A stretch of 64,000 nt of DNA from Gemmatimonadota bacterium (GCA_029863245.1 JAOTVV010000001.1:341316-405315), one strand, 5' to 3'. Shown: positions 17,484-26,246, counted from the stretch's first letter. Program-made: numbers and translations. The notes: generated by a model not told the origin, from the sequence alone.

Positions 17484-17882
17484 TCAGTCGAACAACTCGT
17501 TCTGCTCGTCCGACGTCTCGGTCCCCTCCGGTCTCGTAAGGCTCCGCACATGGCGAATCCAGGCCGGCACGTCGAACCGCGCTTCCGTCACCAGCACGCG
17601 CCGAAGCACGTCCGGGATGTCGTCCAGGGCGTCGACGAGGTCGCCCAGCACGGCGCGTGCCTCCTGCATGCGAAACTGCTCGTCGCTGGCCACGGCCATT
17701 TCCCGGAGAATCGCGCGTTCGCTCCGCGAGGCGACGATGGGCGCGTCCAGGGTCGCCGTGAACACCTCGGTGCGGCGACCGGGACCCCGCTCCTCTTCGA
17801 TCGGCCTGAGCCCGACAATGGCGTCCGATCGCCAATACTTGCCATACCCCAGATAGACCATCCGGCCCGCTTTGATCTCCAC
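17484..17882 (-). CDS. Hypothetical protein, possible RemA/DUF370-like N-terminus
   Basis: 132 residues, no signal peptide. The first 60 residues (GRMVYLGYGKYWRSDAIVG, then GRRTEVFTATLDAPIVASR) resemble by eye the DUF370/RemA family, whose members have an xNIGFGN-x-V segment and a GRRTRAVIIxDS segment; RemA is a DNA-binding regulator in Bacillus. The second half (about 65-132) is acidic, helical in look and not part of RemA. It ends a three-gene minus-strand run behind the PspA-like gene, with 4 bases between. The function is unproven; the resemblance could be chance. Confidence 0.65.
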   Translation of the reverse strand: MEIKAGRMVYLGYGKYWRSDAIVGLRPIEEERGPGRRTEVFTATLDAPIVASRSERAILREMAVASDEQFRMQEARAVLGDLVDALDDIPDVLRRVLVTEARFDVPAWIRHVRSLTRPEGTETSDEQNELFD

Positions 17883-17886
17883 GGCC

Positions 17887-18453
17887 CTATCCTTTCCCCA
17901 TCTTCTTCTTCAGCTCGCGCAATTGCTCCTCGGCCCGCGCCTCGCGCGCCGACCGGTCCAGCCGCGATCCTAGCACCTGGTTCTCGAGATCGGTGTCCGG
18001 CCGGCTGCCGCCGGCCGCCTCGAGGTCCCGCCATGCCGACTCGACGCTGCGCGCCGCATCCGCCGCGGGACGCTGCCGCTCGATCTCGATCAGCTTGGCC
18101 TTCATCTCCTCGAACTCGCGCTCGGCGAGCACCAGTTCGCCCCGCTGCGCCTCGAGCTTCCGCTCCAAGACGTCGACCCGCTCGCGGTGCTTGGCGGCAA
18201 ATTGCTCGGCGACGCCCTGGGTCTCGGCATCCTGTATTTCCTGCGCCAGCCGTCCACGCCGCTCCGCGTCCGACAACTGCTGCCGCTCGTGGGCCAAACG
18301 CTGCTCGGTCTGCCCAATCCCCTGCCGCATCGCCTCGATGGACGTGCGGGCCTGGATCACGGCATCCCGCATCCCCGACACCATCTTCCCGGGTTCGCCC
18401 GCCGCTGCCGCGTCGAGCGCCGCGTTGATGGCATCGCGAAAGCGCCGAAACAC
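17887..18453 (-). CDS. PspA/IM30-like coiled-coil protein
   Basis: 188 residues, mostly charged heptad-like helix with almost no hydrophobic patch, typical of PspA/IM30/Vipp1 membrane-stress proteins that bind the inner face of the membrane. The start MFRRFRDAINAALDAAA resembles the PspA amphipathic first helix; long coiled coil follows from about 40 to 130. It is shorter than E. coli PspA (222). GTG 18453 directly follows the TGA of the FmdB-like gene (TGAGTG), so the two are probably coupled. Family assignment is by overall pattern, so moderate. Confidence 0.65.
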   Translation of the reverse strand: MFRRFRDAINAALDAAAAGEPGKMVSGMRDAVIQARTSIEAMRQGIGQTEQRLAHERQQLSDAERRGRLAQEIQDAETQGVAEQFAAKHRERVDVLERKLEAQRGELVLAEREFEEMKAKLIEIERQRPAADAARSVESAWRDLEAAGGSRPDTDLENQVLGSRLDRSAREARAEEQLRELKKKMGKG

Positions 18454-18618
18454 TCAGCTCTTCTTGCCCGTCTTGGCGAAGAACGCCGACAACACCTGAG
18501 AGACCTTGACCGATTTGCACTTGGGGCACTTCCGCCGGGATGCCTCATGCTTGGAAATCGACTCCACCACGGAGAAGCGCTTCCCACAATTCGCACACCG
18601 ATACTCATAGGTCGGCAT
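18454..18618 (-). CDS. FmdB-family zinc-ribbon protein
   Basis: A 54-residue zinc-ribbon protein beginning MPTYEYRCANCGKRF, the hallmark of the FmdB/CxxC regulatory family, with C-x2-C near 8-11 and C-x2-C in KCPKCKS. Members are often called putative regulatory proteins; the true role is unknown. ATG 18618 is chosen because it begins the family consensus and GAGGAA lies upstream; an in-frame ATG 22 codons earlier adds an unrelated tail. A promoter-like TTGACC/TATCGT pair is upstream at 18670-18697. First gene of the FmdB, PspA-like, RemA-like run. Confidence 0.88.
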   Translation of the reverse strand: MPTYEYRCANCGKRFSVVESISKHEASRRKCPKCKSVKVSQVLSAFFAKTGKKS

Positions 18619-18669
18619 AGCTGATTCCTCGAACAGAGACCACTTGATTAGAGACCGAGACTTGAGGAA

Positions 18670-18697
18670 ACGATAATCCTCCAATCGAAGGGGTCAA
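18670..18697 (-). promoter_or_regulatory. Candidate promoter of the FmdB operon
   Basis: On the minus strand TTGACC (18697-18692), 16 bases, then TATCGT (18675-18670). The predicted start near 18663 leaves a leader of about 45 bases before ATG 18618. Confidence 0.35.
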
Positions 18698-18790
18698 GCG
18701 AACGCGACCCGAGCCACCAGTGGATTCCCCCAAGGCTCCATCGCGATTCCCGCGCTGGCCTGGCCTGCCGTTCACGGGTAGGTTTGGGTC

Positions 18791-19282
18791 ATGAGACCCC
18801 TCTTCTTGGTGTTCGCGGCGATTCTCGCTGTCGCCTGCGGCACACGCAGTTCCGAGAATAGCGCCTCGTGCGGCCTCACCGCCATGGCGGGCGCCACGAT
18901 GGCTCTGGAGGAGTTCCGCGGTGGGACCAAGGTGCTCGTAGACGTGCCGCCTGGCCTCGACGGCACGGTGCCGGCCAGAGTGGTGGGCTACGGCACCACG
19001 GCGGCCACCGTGGTTGCTGGGGACGAGGGACCCATGGTCATCTACGGCGGCGAGGGGTTTCCACAGCTGCCCGGCTTCGGGTTGGCGCTGGTGGAGGACT
19101 CCACAGACACCTTCAAGGGCGTGCTGATCTACCTGAGCGAACCGCCGCGCGGCTACCCAGCCCTGGGCGGTGTCTCGAGCGGGACCTACGCCATTCCCCT
19201 CTACGGGCTCCGGGTGAATTGGCAGGCGGTATCGACGCCGCGGTGTCCGCTGTTCGCCGACATCGACAGCCTCCGAACCTGA
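18791..19282 (+). CDS. Hypothetical lipoprotein
   Basis: 163 residues with a short hydrophobic signal (PLFLVFAAILAVAC) and Cys16 as probable lipid-anchored residue, so likely an outer- or inner-membrane lipoprotein facing the periplasm. The body is Gly-, Val- and Pro-rich and looks all-beta; two further Cys (27 and near 151) could pair. No known domain recognised. It is transcribed divergently from the FmdB operon and convergent with the next gene, whose stop lies 16 bases away. Confidence 0.7.
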   Translation: MRPLFLVFAAILAVACGTRSSENSASCGLTAMAGATMALEEFRGGTKVLVDVPPGLDGTVPARVVGYGTTAATVVAGDEGPMVIYGGEGFPQLPGFGLALVEDSTDTFKGVLIYLSEPPRGYPALGGVSSGTYAIPLYGLRVNWQAVSTPRCPLFADIDSLRT

Positions 19283-19298
19283 TGACCTCCCGCTGGGC

Positions 19299-20021
19299 CT
19301 ACGCCGGCGTGAAGCCGTCGGCGACCTGCCGCAGCAGGCGGCCCGGCGTGTGGATGGACGGGAACAGCAGGCGATCGGAGATATGGTTCAGGGCCACTCG
19401 GATGCGGTGGAACGAGTCGGCCACGGTCCGGTAGGTGCCGCTCATCTCCAGTTGTCGCGCCAATCGATGCTCTGCGGCCAACGAGAACCCCCGCGCCCCC
19501 AGCTCGTCGTAGTACCCGATCCCTGGCGCGCCGCGGCGCTCGTTCCGGGCCGTCACATGGTCTGGGAAAATGCCGGCCAGCCAGAGGCTGAAGTTTCCCA
19601 AATGCACGCTCAGAAGGAATCCCCGTCGGCCCGATTCGACTGAGAGATCGTCGACGATGTCGACCAGGTAGCGATAGGAGGCATCGTCGTGCTCGGCGAT
19701 GCGGAACGCCCGTCCCCGCTTCCCGAATTCGAGAATCAGCGCGCCCAGGTAGTCACTCAGCGTCGCGTCGTCGATGTCTGCGGCCAACAGCGCGTGCCTC
19801 ACCGTAACGTAGATGAACAGGTGAGCCGAGGGGCTCCCCAACTCGGGGTGCGATCGAAGGCGCTCCGGAAGGCCCTCTCGATCGAGGAGCCGATCGACGC
19901 CCTCCGTCGCGATCTCGCGTTCGATACGTCGCCGCGCCGCGTCGTCGCCATCGGCAAGCACGCGGATCACGAGATCGAGATCGGAGGCCCCGATTCGCGG
20001 CCGGAGATTGGCAAGGATCAT
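19299..20021 (-). CDS. Conserved hypothetical protein
   Basis: 240 residues, soluble, rich in Arg, Leu, Asp and His; no signal peptide. I do not recognise a family. ATG 20021 is chosen because GGAGGGG precedes it with a 7-base gap; the open frame continues upstream over the glycosyltransferase gene without a ribosome site. Features seen: an acidic N-terminal half that looks helical (LVIRVLADGDDAARRRIERE) and a middle region with HLGNFSLWLAGIFPDH. It faces away from the glycosyltransferase gene, with a 214-base divergent region between. Confidence 0.75.
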   Translation of the reverse strand: MILANLRPRIGASDLDLVIRVLADGDDAARRRIEREIATEGVDRLLDREGLPERLRSHPELGSPSAHLFIYVTVRHALLAADIDDATLSDYLGALILEFGKRGRAFRIAEHDDASYRYLVDIVDDLSVESGRRGFLLSVHLGNFSLWLAGIFPDHVTARNERRGAPGIGYYDELGARGFSLAAEHRLARQLEMSGTYRTVADSFHRIRVALNHISDRLLFPSIHTPGRLLRQVADGFTPA

Positions 20022-20235
20022 GGCGTCCCCTCCAGGTGTCACTACCAGAACCGGAAGCTGTGGTTCCCATCCCTCACCGCCCCCACCAGTGTGCGGGTCT
20101 TCGGCACCCGCTCCCGTGAGCCCCATCACACCGGGCTCCCACCATGATGTAGATTGCCGTCCTGAACTTTCGGGCCGTCCCGCGGTATGAGCGGGTGGAC
20201 GGCAGACGGCCCACTCGCACAGAGGAATTGCCGTA

Positions 20236-20991
20236 GTGATATACGTCTGCATCGCAACACACAATGATGCTCCGACCATCGGGGTCCTCCTGTGGAAGCT
20301 CCGGAAAGTCTTCGCGGAGTTCCCCAGGGAGTACCACATCCTGGTCGCTGACGACGGTTCCACCGACGGCACCGGGGATACGCTGGAGATGTACCAGCAG
20401 GCGCTGCCGATGACGCTCACGCGGTCGCCGACCCCGTGTGGCCGCGCGGCGAGCCTGGAATCCCTGTTCCGCGATGCGCTGGACCGGTCGGACCGACCCC
20501 GCCGGGACGGCGTCGCCACGCTGCCTGCCGACTTCTCGTTCTCGCCTGCTGTGGTGCTGGACCTGATCAAGCGCTTCGAATCCGGTGCGGACGTGGTGAT
20601 CGGGGAGTCCGATCTGGCGGGTGAGTCACTGGGCATGCGGCTCGTGCACCGGTGGGCGCCGCGGCTCCTGCGTCCCGGCATCCAGCTGCCCGGGCTCCGG
20701 GACCCGCTCTCGGGAGTGGCGCTGATTCGCCTCGTGACGCTGAAGAACGTGCTCGCCGATCGGCACGGCGGCCTCCTCGAAACCGACGGTGTCTCCGCCC
20801 ATGCCGAGCTGGTAGCCAGAGCGGCCACTCAGGCCCGGCAGATCGCCGCCGTGCCCGTTGGCCGCCACGTGAACGGTCTCCGATCCCACTCGACTGACGC
20901 GCTCGGCACGGCCATGGCCCTATTCCGAGCGGGCCGACGACTTGAAATCCCTGCCCCCTCGGTTCCGATTCAACGCCCGGTGTCACCATGA
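20236..20991 (+). CDS. Family 2 (GT-A) glycosyltransferase-like protein
   Basis: 251 residues. The N-terminal GT-A nucleotide-sugar fold is clear: YVCIATHNDAPTIGVLL, then HILVADDGSTDGTGDTL with the first conserved Asp pair, and a TLPADFSFSP segment where family members bind the metal (DxD-like). Family 2 enzymes transfer sugars to lipids or polysaccharides. The start is GTG 20236, with GAGGAA 8 bases upstream. Its stop overlaps the next start (ATGA at 20988). The acceptor is unknown. No membrane segment seen. Confidence 0.85.
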   Translation: MIYVCIATHNDAPTIGVLLWKLRKVFAEFPREYHILVADDGSTDGTGDTLEMYQQALPMTLTRSPTPCGRAASLESLFRDALDRSDRPRRDGVATLPADFSFSPAVVLDLIKRFESGADVVIGESDLAGESLGMRLVHRWAPRLLRPGIQLPGLRDPLSGVALIRLVTLKNVLADRHGGLLETDGVSAHAELVARAATQARQIAAVPVGRHVNGLRSHSTDALGTAMALFRAGRRLEIPAPSVPIQRPVSP

Positions 20992-21761
20992 CGCGCTCCG
21001 GACTGCTCACGTTGGCAGTGCTGACCGGCGCCGGTCCGGCAGTCGCCCAGACCCGGCCGGATTCCAGCCTCGGTCTCACCCGGCGGTTCCCGGTGGGCGA
21101 AACCCTCGTCTACGATGCTCGGTTCGGCATCTTGACCCTAGGCGAGGGATTGATGCACGTGGCCGGGATCGACACCATCCGCGGCGCTCCGTCGCTTCAC
21201 GTCGTCTTTCGGCTGCGGGGCGGCTCGTTTTTCTATCGCCTCGACGACCGCATGGACTCGTGGATCGGGATTGATGACTTCGCCTCCCGCCGGTTCATCC
21301 AGGACTTCCGCGAGGGCAACTCCGAGCGGTACACGGCGTACGAGATCTTCCCCGATTCGGGGTACTACAGCCAGAATGGGACCGACTCGGTGTTTCCGAC
21401 CTCCGCCGCACCGCTCGACGATGCCGCCTTCTTCTACTTCGTCCGTACGGTGCCCCTCGAAGTCGGCGAGCGGTACGAATTCGAACGTTACTTCCGTCCG
21501 GACCGCAACCCGGTGGTCCTGGAGGTCCTGGGTCGGGACACCCTCGACCTCCCGGCAGGCCGATTCCCCACCATCGTGGTCCGCCCGGTGATTCAGGGAC
21601 GGGGGATTTTGGAGGAAGCCAAGGAACCAAGGATGTGGCTCACCGACGACGCCCGCCGCCTCATGGTCCAACTGAAGCTGAAGTTCGCCTCCATCGCGAC
21701 CATCACGCTCCGCCTGCGCGAGATCCGGGACACCCCACCCGCCGATCTCGCACGCCGCTGA
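20988..21761 (+). CDS. DUF3108 domain protein, exported
   Basis: 257 residues with a signal peptide (LLTLAVLTGAGPAVAQ) and a DUF3108-type body: FPVGETLVYDARFGILTLGEG near 34-55, then TAYEIFPDSGYYSQNG and a C-terminal KEPRMWLTDDARRLMVQLKL. The family is thought to sit in the periplasm or outer membrane and has a lipocalin-like beta look; the function is unknown. It is coupled to the glycosyltransferase gene by ATGA, so the pair may serve a shared envelope role. A perfect 11-bp inverted repeat follows the gene. Confidence 0.88.
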   Translation: MTRSGLLTLAVLTGAGPAVAQTRPDSSLGLTRRFPVGETLVYDARFGILTLGEGLMHVAGIDTIRGAPSLHVVFRLRGGSFFYRLDDRMDSWIGIDDFASRRFIQDFREGNSERYTAYEIFPDSGYYSQNGTDSVFPTSAAPLDDAAFFYFVRTVPLEVGERYEFERYFRPDRNPVVLEVLGRDTLDLPAGRFPTIVVRPVIQGRGILEEAKEPRMWLTDDARRLMVQLKLKFASIATITLRLREIRDTPPADLARR

Positions 21762-21774
21762 CCTGGATACGGCA

Positions 21775-21814
21775 ACGGTGCCGGCTGGTCGGGAAGTCGA
21801 CCTGCCGGCACCGT
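21775..21814. terminator. Perfect 11-bp inverted repeat between convergent genes
   Basis: ACGGTGCCGGC (21775-21785) pairs exactly with GCCGGCACCGT (21804-21814) around an 18-base loop. It lies between the stops of the DUF3108 gene (+) and the small membrane protein gene (-). No U-tract follows on either strand, so it may act as a rho-type or mRNA-end structure serving both genes. Confidence 0.5.
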
Positions 21815-21833
21815 CGATTCGGCCTACCTGGCT

Positions 21834-22046
21834 CTATTCCGCCTCGCCCTTAATCTTCTCCTTGACCCGCTTGGCGGTCGAAGGGCTGATCACCTTCAAG
21901 ACGAGGTAGAAGATGAACCCGAGGAGCGCGAGCCAGAGCAACGCCCAGAAGAGCGTAAACGCGATGCTCAACAGCCCGAAAAGCAGCTTCAGGGCCAGAA
22001 TACCGAGAATGGCGAGCACCGCATACCCGACGATCGTGCGCAGCAT
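21834..22046 (-). CDS. Small membrane protein
   Basis: 70 residues with two or three closely packed hydrophobic stretches (GYAVLAILGILALKLLFGLLSIAFTLFWALLWLALLGFIFY read as segments) followed by a basic, charged tail (TAKRVKEKIKGEAE). The pattern suggests an inner-membrane protein with the tail in the cytoplasm. No family recognised. It is transcribed away from thiO, with 73 bases between the starts. Confidence 0.75.
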   Translation of the reverse strand: MLRTIVGYAVLAILGILALKLLFGLLSIAFTLFWALLWLALLGFIFYLVLKVISPSTAKRVKEKIKGEAE

Positions 22047-22119
22047 CCCTTGCCTCCCGACGTGAGAGGGTTCAGTCTACAGTACGAACCTATGACTCCA
22101 CCAGTTTCAGCTCAAGGGA

Positions 22120-23229
22120 ATGCTCAGTCCTGACGTCGTCGTGATCGGCGGTGGCATCATCGGCGTGGCGTGCGCCCACCGATTCGCCAGCCACGGGCTC
22201 ACGACCACGGTGCTCGAATCGGGACCCGAGCCCGGCGCGGCCACCCCGGCCGCGGCCGGGATGCTGACGACGTTCGCCGAGAGCGACCCGGCCGACCCGA
22301 TGTTCGTCTTTTCCGTTCGGGCTCGGGATCTCTACGCGGAGCTGATCCCCGCGCTCCAGGAGGAGACGGGACTCGACATCGCCTACCGCACCGACGGCAT
22401 CCTGCAGTTGGCACTCGACGAGGACGACATCACCCGGTTGCGCGAAGCGGTATCCATGCAGCGCCAGAGCGGCTTCACGGTCGATTGGCTCTCGATCGAC
22501 GAGGTACGGAAGATCGCCCCGGGCGTCGGTCCAGATGTGCTGGGGGCGGCGATGGCCGCCGAAGACGGGGGCCTCGATCCGCTCGCCTTGCACCAGGCCC
22601 TGCTCGAGAGCGCCCGGCGGCGCCACGGCGTCGAGATCGTCGCAAGTCGGGGTGACCAACTCCTGTTCGACGGGGAGCGCGTAACCGGTGTGCGCACCGC
22701 GAGTGGCACGGTCAGCGCCGGCGCCGTGATCCTCGCGGCCGGCTGCTGGTCGAGTCAGGTGCGGGGACTGCCGCGGGCGTTGCCGGTGGAGCCGATTCGC
22801 GGTCAGATGGTCGCGCTCGACTGGCCCCCGGACGAGCCCCCCGCCACGGTCTACGCCGGCCACGGCTACGTGATGGAGCGACGGGGTGAGGCCATCGGGG
22901 GCTCCACCATGGAGCATGTCGGCTACGATCCCTCCACGACCCAAGACGGGCTCGACGACGTCCTTGCGAAGATCCGGCGTATCTACCCAGCACTGGGGAA
23001 CGCGACGGTGAGGCGGACCTGGGCTGGCCTCCGGCCGGGGACCCCCGACATGCTGCCCATCATCGGCCGCGATCCCACGGTAACCAACCTGTGGTACGCG
23101 ACGGGCCACGGCCGCAATGGCATCCTCCTCGCCGGGATCACGGGAGAGGTGCTCCTTCAGCTGTTCACCGGAGAAGAAGTGGAATACGACCTGACGCCGG
23201 TCGACCCGGCCAGGCTGTGGCCCGCGTGA
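22120..23229 (+). CDS. thiO: Glycine oxidase ThiO-like FAD oxidoreductase
   Basis: 369-residue DAO-family flavoprotein. FAD-binding GGGIIGVACAHRFASHGLTTTVLE (start of a Rossmann fold, GxGxxG), AAAGMLTTFAE, an interior GAVILAAGCWSS segment, and the C-terminal HGRNGILLAGITG FAD loop. ThiO oxidises glycine to iminoglycine for thiazole (thiamin) synthesis in aerobes; relatives also oxidise other amino acids. No thiG, thiS or thiC is visible next to it, so the thiamin role is inferred from similarity only. Start ATG 22120. lipA follows after 101 bases. Confidence 0.8.
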   Translation: MLSPDVVVIGGGIIGVACAHRFASHGLTTTVLESGPEPGAATPAAAGMLTTFAESDPADPMFVFSVRARDLYAELIPALQEETGLDIAYRTDGILQLALDEDDITRLREAVSMQRQSGFTVDWLSIDEVRKIAPGVGPDVLGAAMAAEDGGLDPLALHQALLESARRRHGVEIVASRGDQLLFDGERVTGVRTASGTVSAGAVILAAGCWSSQVRGLPRALPVEPIRGQMVALDWPPDEPPATVYAGHGYVMERRGEAIGGSTMEHVGYDPSTTQDGLDDVLAKIRRIYPALGNATVRRTWAGLRPGTPDMLPIIGRDPTVTNLWYATGHGRNGILLAGITGEVLLQLFTGEEVEYDLTPVDPARLWPA

Positions 23230-23330
23230 TTTCGCCGGTCGTCGTTCGTTCACCTCGATTGCCCTGACCCCACCGCACCACGGACAGCACGCTGGTCGCA
23301 TCTCATGCGGCTGGCTATGTTTCGCTGCCT

Positions 23331-24224
23331 ATGCAACTCATCCAACTCACGTCCCGCGCGCCGACGCGAAAGCCCCCCTGGCTCAAGGTGAAAGCCCCCG
23401 GGGGACAGACCTACGTCGGCGTGAAACGCATGATGCGCGATCTCGGCCTCCACACCGTCTGCGAGGAGGCCCATTGCCCCAACATCGGAGAGTGTTGGGA
23501 GCACCGCGCGGCGACGTTCATGATTCTCGGTGACGTGTGCACGCGGAACTGTGCCTATTGCGCCGTCGCGCACGGAACGCCGGCGCCCTACGATCCGGAC
23601 GAACCGGCGCGCCTCGCCGAAGCCGTTGCCCGACTGGGCCTAAAACACATCGTGATCACCAGCGTCGATCGGGACGACCTGCCGAACGGGGGTGCCGAGG
23701 CATTCGCCGGCTGCGTGACCGAGATCAGGGCACGACTGCCCGAGGCTTCCGTCGAATTGCTGATTCCCGACTTCAAGGGATCCGACCGGGCGCTCGCGAT
23801 CGTCGTCGAGGCCAAACCCGACATTCTCAACCACAACCTCGAGACCGTCGCGCGGCTCTACCGCATCGCGCGGCCCGGCGGTCGGTATGACCGAGCCCTT
23901 CGCCTGCTGCGTCGGGCCAAGGAGATGGATTCGAGCCTGCTCACCAAGTCGGGGCTCATGGTGGGGCTCGGGGAGGAGTGGGACGAACTCGTCGTCGCCA
24001 TGCAGGACCTGCGTGACGAAGCCGTCGACCTCTTGACGATTGGCCAATACCTCCGTCCCTCGGACGGCCACCTGCCCGTCGCACGCTTCTACTCACTGGA
24101 AGAGTTCGCCCAACTCCGCGAAGTGGGCCGGCGGATGGGGTACCGACACGTCGAGTCGGGCCCGCTCGTACGTTCATCGTATCACGCGTGGGAGCAGGTG
24201 CAGCAGGCAAGCGCCAGCACCTGA
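23331..24224 (+). CDS. lipA: Lipoyl synthase
   Basis: Radical SAM enzyme that inserts two sulfurs into protein-bound octanoyl groups. The 297-residue protein has the auxiliary cluster motif C44-x4-C49-x5-C55 (CEEAHCPNIGEC) and the radical SAM motif C70-x3-C74-x2-C77 (CTRNCAYC). The C-terminal RSSYHAWEQ segment carries the conserved Ser that ligates the auxiliary cluster. Starts ATG 23331. It heads a cluster with pdhA, pdhB, pdhC, lpd and lipB, so lipoate is made next to the enzyme complex that uses it. Confidence 0.97.
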   Translation: MQLIQLTSRAPTRKPPWLKVKAPGGQTYVGVKRMMRDLGLHTVCEEAHCPNIGECWEHRAATFMILGDVCTRNCAYCAVAHGTPAPYDPDEPARLAEAVARLGLKHIVITSVDRDDLPNGGAEAFAGCVTEIRARLPEASVELLIPDFKGSDRALAIVVEAKPDILNHNLETVARLYRIARPGGRYDRALRLLRRAKEMDSSLLTKSGLMVGLGEEWDELVVAMQDLRDEAVDLLTIGQYLRPSDGHLPVARFYSLEEFAQLREVGRRMGYRHVESGPLVRSSYHAWEQVQQASAST

Positions 24225-24245
24225 GCCCCAAAGGAGACGTCTGCG

Positions 24246-25244
24246 GTGTCGCAACCAGCCCGCCTCCATCATGTTGAGCCCGGGCGTGCCGAGTTTTACC
24301 ACCGGCTGCTTCGGCAGATGCTGCTGGTCCGTCGTTTCGAGGAGCGGGCCGGCGAAGCATACGCGCAGGGACAGATCGGGGGCTTCTGCCATCTGTACAT
24401 TGGGCAGGAAGCCGTGGCCGTTGGCGCGCTCAATGCGATCCGCCCGGACGACTATGTGTTCGCGAGCTATCGGGAGCACGCCCACGCCATCATCGCTGGG
24501 ACGGCGCCCGGTGCGGTGATGGCGGAGTTGTTTGGTCGCGAGGGCGGGTGTTCCGGCGGCAAGGGCGGCTCGATGCACCTGTTCAACGTCGAGCACAACT
24601 TCCTTGGCGGGCACGGGATCGTGGGCGCTCATTTACCTCTGGCGGCAGGTGCCGCGTTCGCCTCGCGGTACCGCGGCACCGATCAGGTGGTGCTGTGCTT
24701 CTTTGGCGAGGCCGCCGTCAACATCGGTGCCTTCCACGAGACGCTCAACATGGCCGCCCTCTGGGAGCTGCCAGTGGTGTTCCTCTGCGAGAACAACCGG
24801 TACGGGATGGGCACGGCGCTCGAGCGGGCGGCGGCGGTGTGGGACGTGTACCGGCGCGCATGCTCGTACGATATGGCAGAGGAAACCGTCGATGGCATGG
24901 ACGTGCTCGCGGTGTACGAGGCGACGCGTGGCGCCGTCACCCGCGCCCGCCAGGAGCATCTCCCCACCCTACTCGAGGCTCGCACCTATCGCTACATGGG
25001 TCACTCGATGGCGGATCCCATTCACGGGCACTACCGGACGAAGGAGGAGTTGGAGGAGCAGAAGCTGCAGGATCCGATCCAGCGACTGCTGCGGCAGCTC
25101 TTGGACGACGAGCTCATGACGGATGCGGCCATCGAGCGGATGCGCGGCGAGGTAGAGCAGGAGGTAGAGGAGGCTCTGCGCTTTGCCGACGAGAGTCCGG
25201 AACCGCCGCCCGAAGCGCTCTACACCGACGTCTACCGAGACTGA
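24246..25244 (+). CDS. pdhA: Pyruvate dehydrogenase E1 alpha subunit
   Basis: TPP-dependent alpha chain of the E1 heterotetramer that decarboxylates pyruvate (or a related 2-oxo acid). 332 residues, the usual length. TPP/Mg region: CFFGEAAVNIGAFHETLNMA followed by CENNRYGM; most family members read GDG at the first position, here GEA, an Asp-to-Glu change at a metal-binding site. GKGGSMHLF and YRYMGHSMADP are typical of the family. GTG 24246 has AGGAGA upstream. Next gene starts 2 bases after its stop. A branched-chain E1 cannot be ruled out, but neighbours favour PDH. Confidence 0.93.
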   Translation: MSQPARLHHVEPGRAEFYHRLLRQMLLVRRFEERAGEAYAQGQIGGFCHLYIGQEAVAVGALNAIRPDDYVFASYREHAHAIIAGTAPGAVMAELFGREGGCSGGKGGSMHLFNVEHNFLGGHGIVGAHLPLAAGAAFASRYRGTDQVVLCFFGEAAVNIGAFHETLNMAALWELPVVFLCENNRYGMGTALERAAAVWDVYRRACSYDMAEETVDGMDVLAVYEATRGAVTRARQEHLPTLLEARTYRYMGHSMADPIHGHYRTKEELEEQKLQDPIQRLLRQLLDDELMTDAAIERMRGEVEQEVEEALRFADESPEPPPEALYTDVYRD

Positions 25245-25245
25245 C

Positions 25246-26229
25246 ATGCCAGTCGTCACGTATCGCGACGCCCTGAACCAGGCTCTCCGCGAGGAGATGG
25301 ACCGTGACCCGAACGTCTTCCTCATGGGAGAGGAAGTCGGGGTCTATCAGGGGGCCTACAAGGTGAGTCGGGGCTTGCTCGAGGCGTTCAACGAGCGACG
25401 GGTCATCGACACACCCATTGCCGAGCTCGGGTTTGCCGGGATCGGCGTCGGCGCGGCCATGGTCGGACTGCGACCGGTGATCGAATTCATGACCTGGAAC
25501 TTCGCGCTCCTCGCCGTCGACCAAGTGGTGAATTCAGCGGCCAAGATGCTGTACATGTCGGGCGGCCAGATCCCGATTCCGATCGTGTTCCGTGGCCCGG
25601 GCGGGGCGGCGCTTCAGCTCGCGGCCCAGCACTCCCAGGCGCTCGAATCGTGGTACGCCCACGTGCCGGGCCTCAAGGTCGTGGCTCCGGCCACGCCGTA
25701 CGACGCCAAGGGACTGCTCAAGGCGGCGATCCGTGACGACAACCCGGTCGTGTTTCTCGAGGGTGAGATGCTGTACAACGCGAAGGGGGAGGTGCCGGAC
25801 GGGGACTACACCGTTCCCATCGGCGTGGCGGACGTGAAGCGGGAGGGAAGCGATGTCACGTTGATCTGTCACTCGAAGACGGTGACGGTGGCGGAACGGG
25901 CCGCGGAGCGGCTTGCCGCCGAGCTGGACGTGTCGGCCGAGGTGGTGGACCTTCGGAGTATTCGGCCCCTCGATACCGAGACGATCGTCACCAGCGTGCA
26001 GAAGACCAATCGGTGCGTCGTGGTCGAGGAAGGCTGGCCATTCTGTGGCGTGGGGGCACAGGTCGTGGACGAGCTGCAGCGCCGGGCTTTCGACTCTTTG
26101 GACGCACCGGTTCTTCGCGTGACCAGTGCCGACGTACCGATGCCATACAACAAGAAGCTGGAACGGGCGGCCAAGCCGAACCCCGACAGAGTGATCGCGG
26201 CGGTCAAGCAGGTCGCCTACCTCGACTGA
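25246..26229 (+). CDS. pdhB: Pyruvate dehydrogenase E1 beta subunit
   Basis: Beta chain of the E1 component, 327 residues, family-typical length. VTYRDALNQALREEMDRDPNVFLMGEEVG near the start carries the catalytic Glu region; GYYQGAYKVSRGL-like segment, TPIAELGFAGIGVGAAMVG, and FRGPGGAALQLAAQHSQ follow. The C-terminal transketolase domain contains DLRSIRPLDTETI and a VVVEEGWPFCGVGAQ segment. ATG 25246 is chosen over the upstream in-frame GTG because it fits the family N-terminus and follows the pdhA stop. Confidence 0.95.
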   Translation: MPVVTYRDALNQALREEMDRDPNVFLMGEEVGVYQGAYKVSRGLLEAFNERRVIDTPIAELGFAGIGVGAAMVGLRPVIEFMTWNFALLAVDQVVNSAAKMLYMSGGQIPIPIVFRGPGGAALQLAAQHSQALESWYAHVPGLKVVAPATPYDAKGLLKAAIRDDNPVVFLEGEMLYNAKGEVPDGDYTVPIGVADVKREGSDVTLICHSKTVTVAERAAERLAAELDVSAEVVDLRSIRPLDTETIVTSVQKTNRCVVVEEGWPFCGVGAQVVDELQRRAFDSLDAPVLRVTSADVPMPYNKKLERAAKPNPDRVIAAVKQVAYLD

Positions 26230-26246
26230 CCCGGATCGGACTGACC

